This document shows positions 5,708 through 5,709 of a DNA stretch of 5,709 nt, piece by piece (position 1 is the first letter of the stretch; every line of letters starts with the position of its first letter). The translations under genes and the position numbers were made by a program. The stretch comes from an uncultured Pseudomonadota bacterium. GTDB taxonomy: Bacteria > Bdellovibrionota_B > Oligoflexia > Oligoflexales > Bog-1112. The stretch lies in contig CALBMD010000193.1 in the NCBI GenBank assembly GCA_937896265.1, forward strand, positions 1 to 5,709, given 5' to 3'. The notes under the pieces are model-generated. The model had not been told where the DNA came from and did no database searches. It saw only the letters and a list, made by a program, of their open reading frames with translations.

Positions 5708-5709
5708 AA

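Larger units (their letters stand above)
5412..5709. other. 298-bp non-coding region upstream of queC
   Basis: I find no supportable gene here; open frames are at most about 22 codons without a good ribosome binding site. Besides the queC elements, the region holds a 7-bp inverted repeat AATATTG/CAATATT (5500-5506 and 5533-5539), a perfect plus-strand TTGACA (5572-5577) with TATACT 21 bp downstream (too far for a standard promoter), a short hairpin ATGCC-AGC-GGCAT (5616-5628), and a GC-rich hairpin at the edge. It probably separates queC from a gene beyond the window. Confidence 0.6.

Overview
The window carries five protein genes and is almost fully coding. Four genes lie on the minus strand and one small gene lies on the plus strand. 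In minus-strand transcription order they are: queC (preQ0 synthase, 5411-4740), an mqnD-like gene (futalosine-pathway menaquinone synthesis, 4714-4010), a DEAD-box RNA helicase of the DeaD/CsdA type (3911-2439), and the first 629 codons of a class I adenylate cyclase (1888 to beyond base 1). The plus-strand gene (2023-2346) encodes a 107-residue LETM1-like protein. It is divergent from the cyclase gene and convergent with the helicase gene.

Organism. The set is a bacterial housekeeping and signalling mixture with moderate, slightly AT-leaning composition. Class I (enterobacterial-type) adenylate cyclases are best known from Gammaproteobacteria. The futalosine route to menaquinone is unusual there but occurs in Chlamydiota, Epsilonproteobacteria, Deinococcus-Thermus, actinomycetes and others. 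An environmental (amoeba-associated) member of the Chlamydiota, or a deep-branching proteobacterium, would fit the combination. This is inference, and no rRNA or other definitive marker is present.

Layout. 1-1888: partial class I adenylate cyclase, minus strand, with both family signatures visible. 1889-2022: a 134-bp divergent intergenic region shared with the LETM1-like gene; I see no convincing promoter in it. 2347-2438: a convergent gap with a strong bulged hairpin. 2439-3911: helicase with all canonical motifs and a short Ser/Arg-rich tail. 3912-4009: a gap with a plausible promoter for the helicase. 4010-4714: mqnD-like gene with a GTG start. It is shorter than the family norm and carries Asn where the family has its conserved His. 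4740-5411: complete queC. 5412-5709: about 300 bp without a supported gene, holding a candidate queC promoter, inverted repeats and a GC-rich hairpin at the right edge.

How the genes relate. queC and mqnD are separated by 25 bp on the same strand and are probably co-transcribed, although they serve different pathways (7-deazaguanine tRNA modification and quinone synthesis). The helicase follows after 98 bp and probably has its own promoter. The cyclase and the LETM1-like gene share one divergent upstream region and could be co-regulated. No mobile element, CRISPR array, tRNA or rRNA was found. The points most worth a second look are the altered and truncated MqnD, the class I cyclase in this gene context, the stand-alone LETM1-like protein, and the inverted repeat that covers the queC ribosome binding site.
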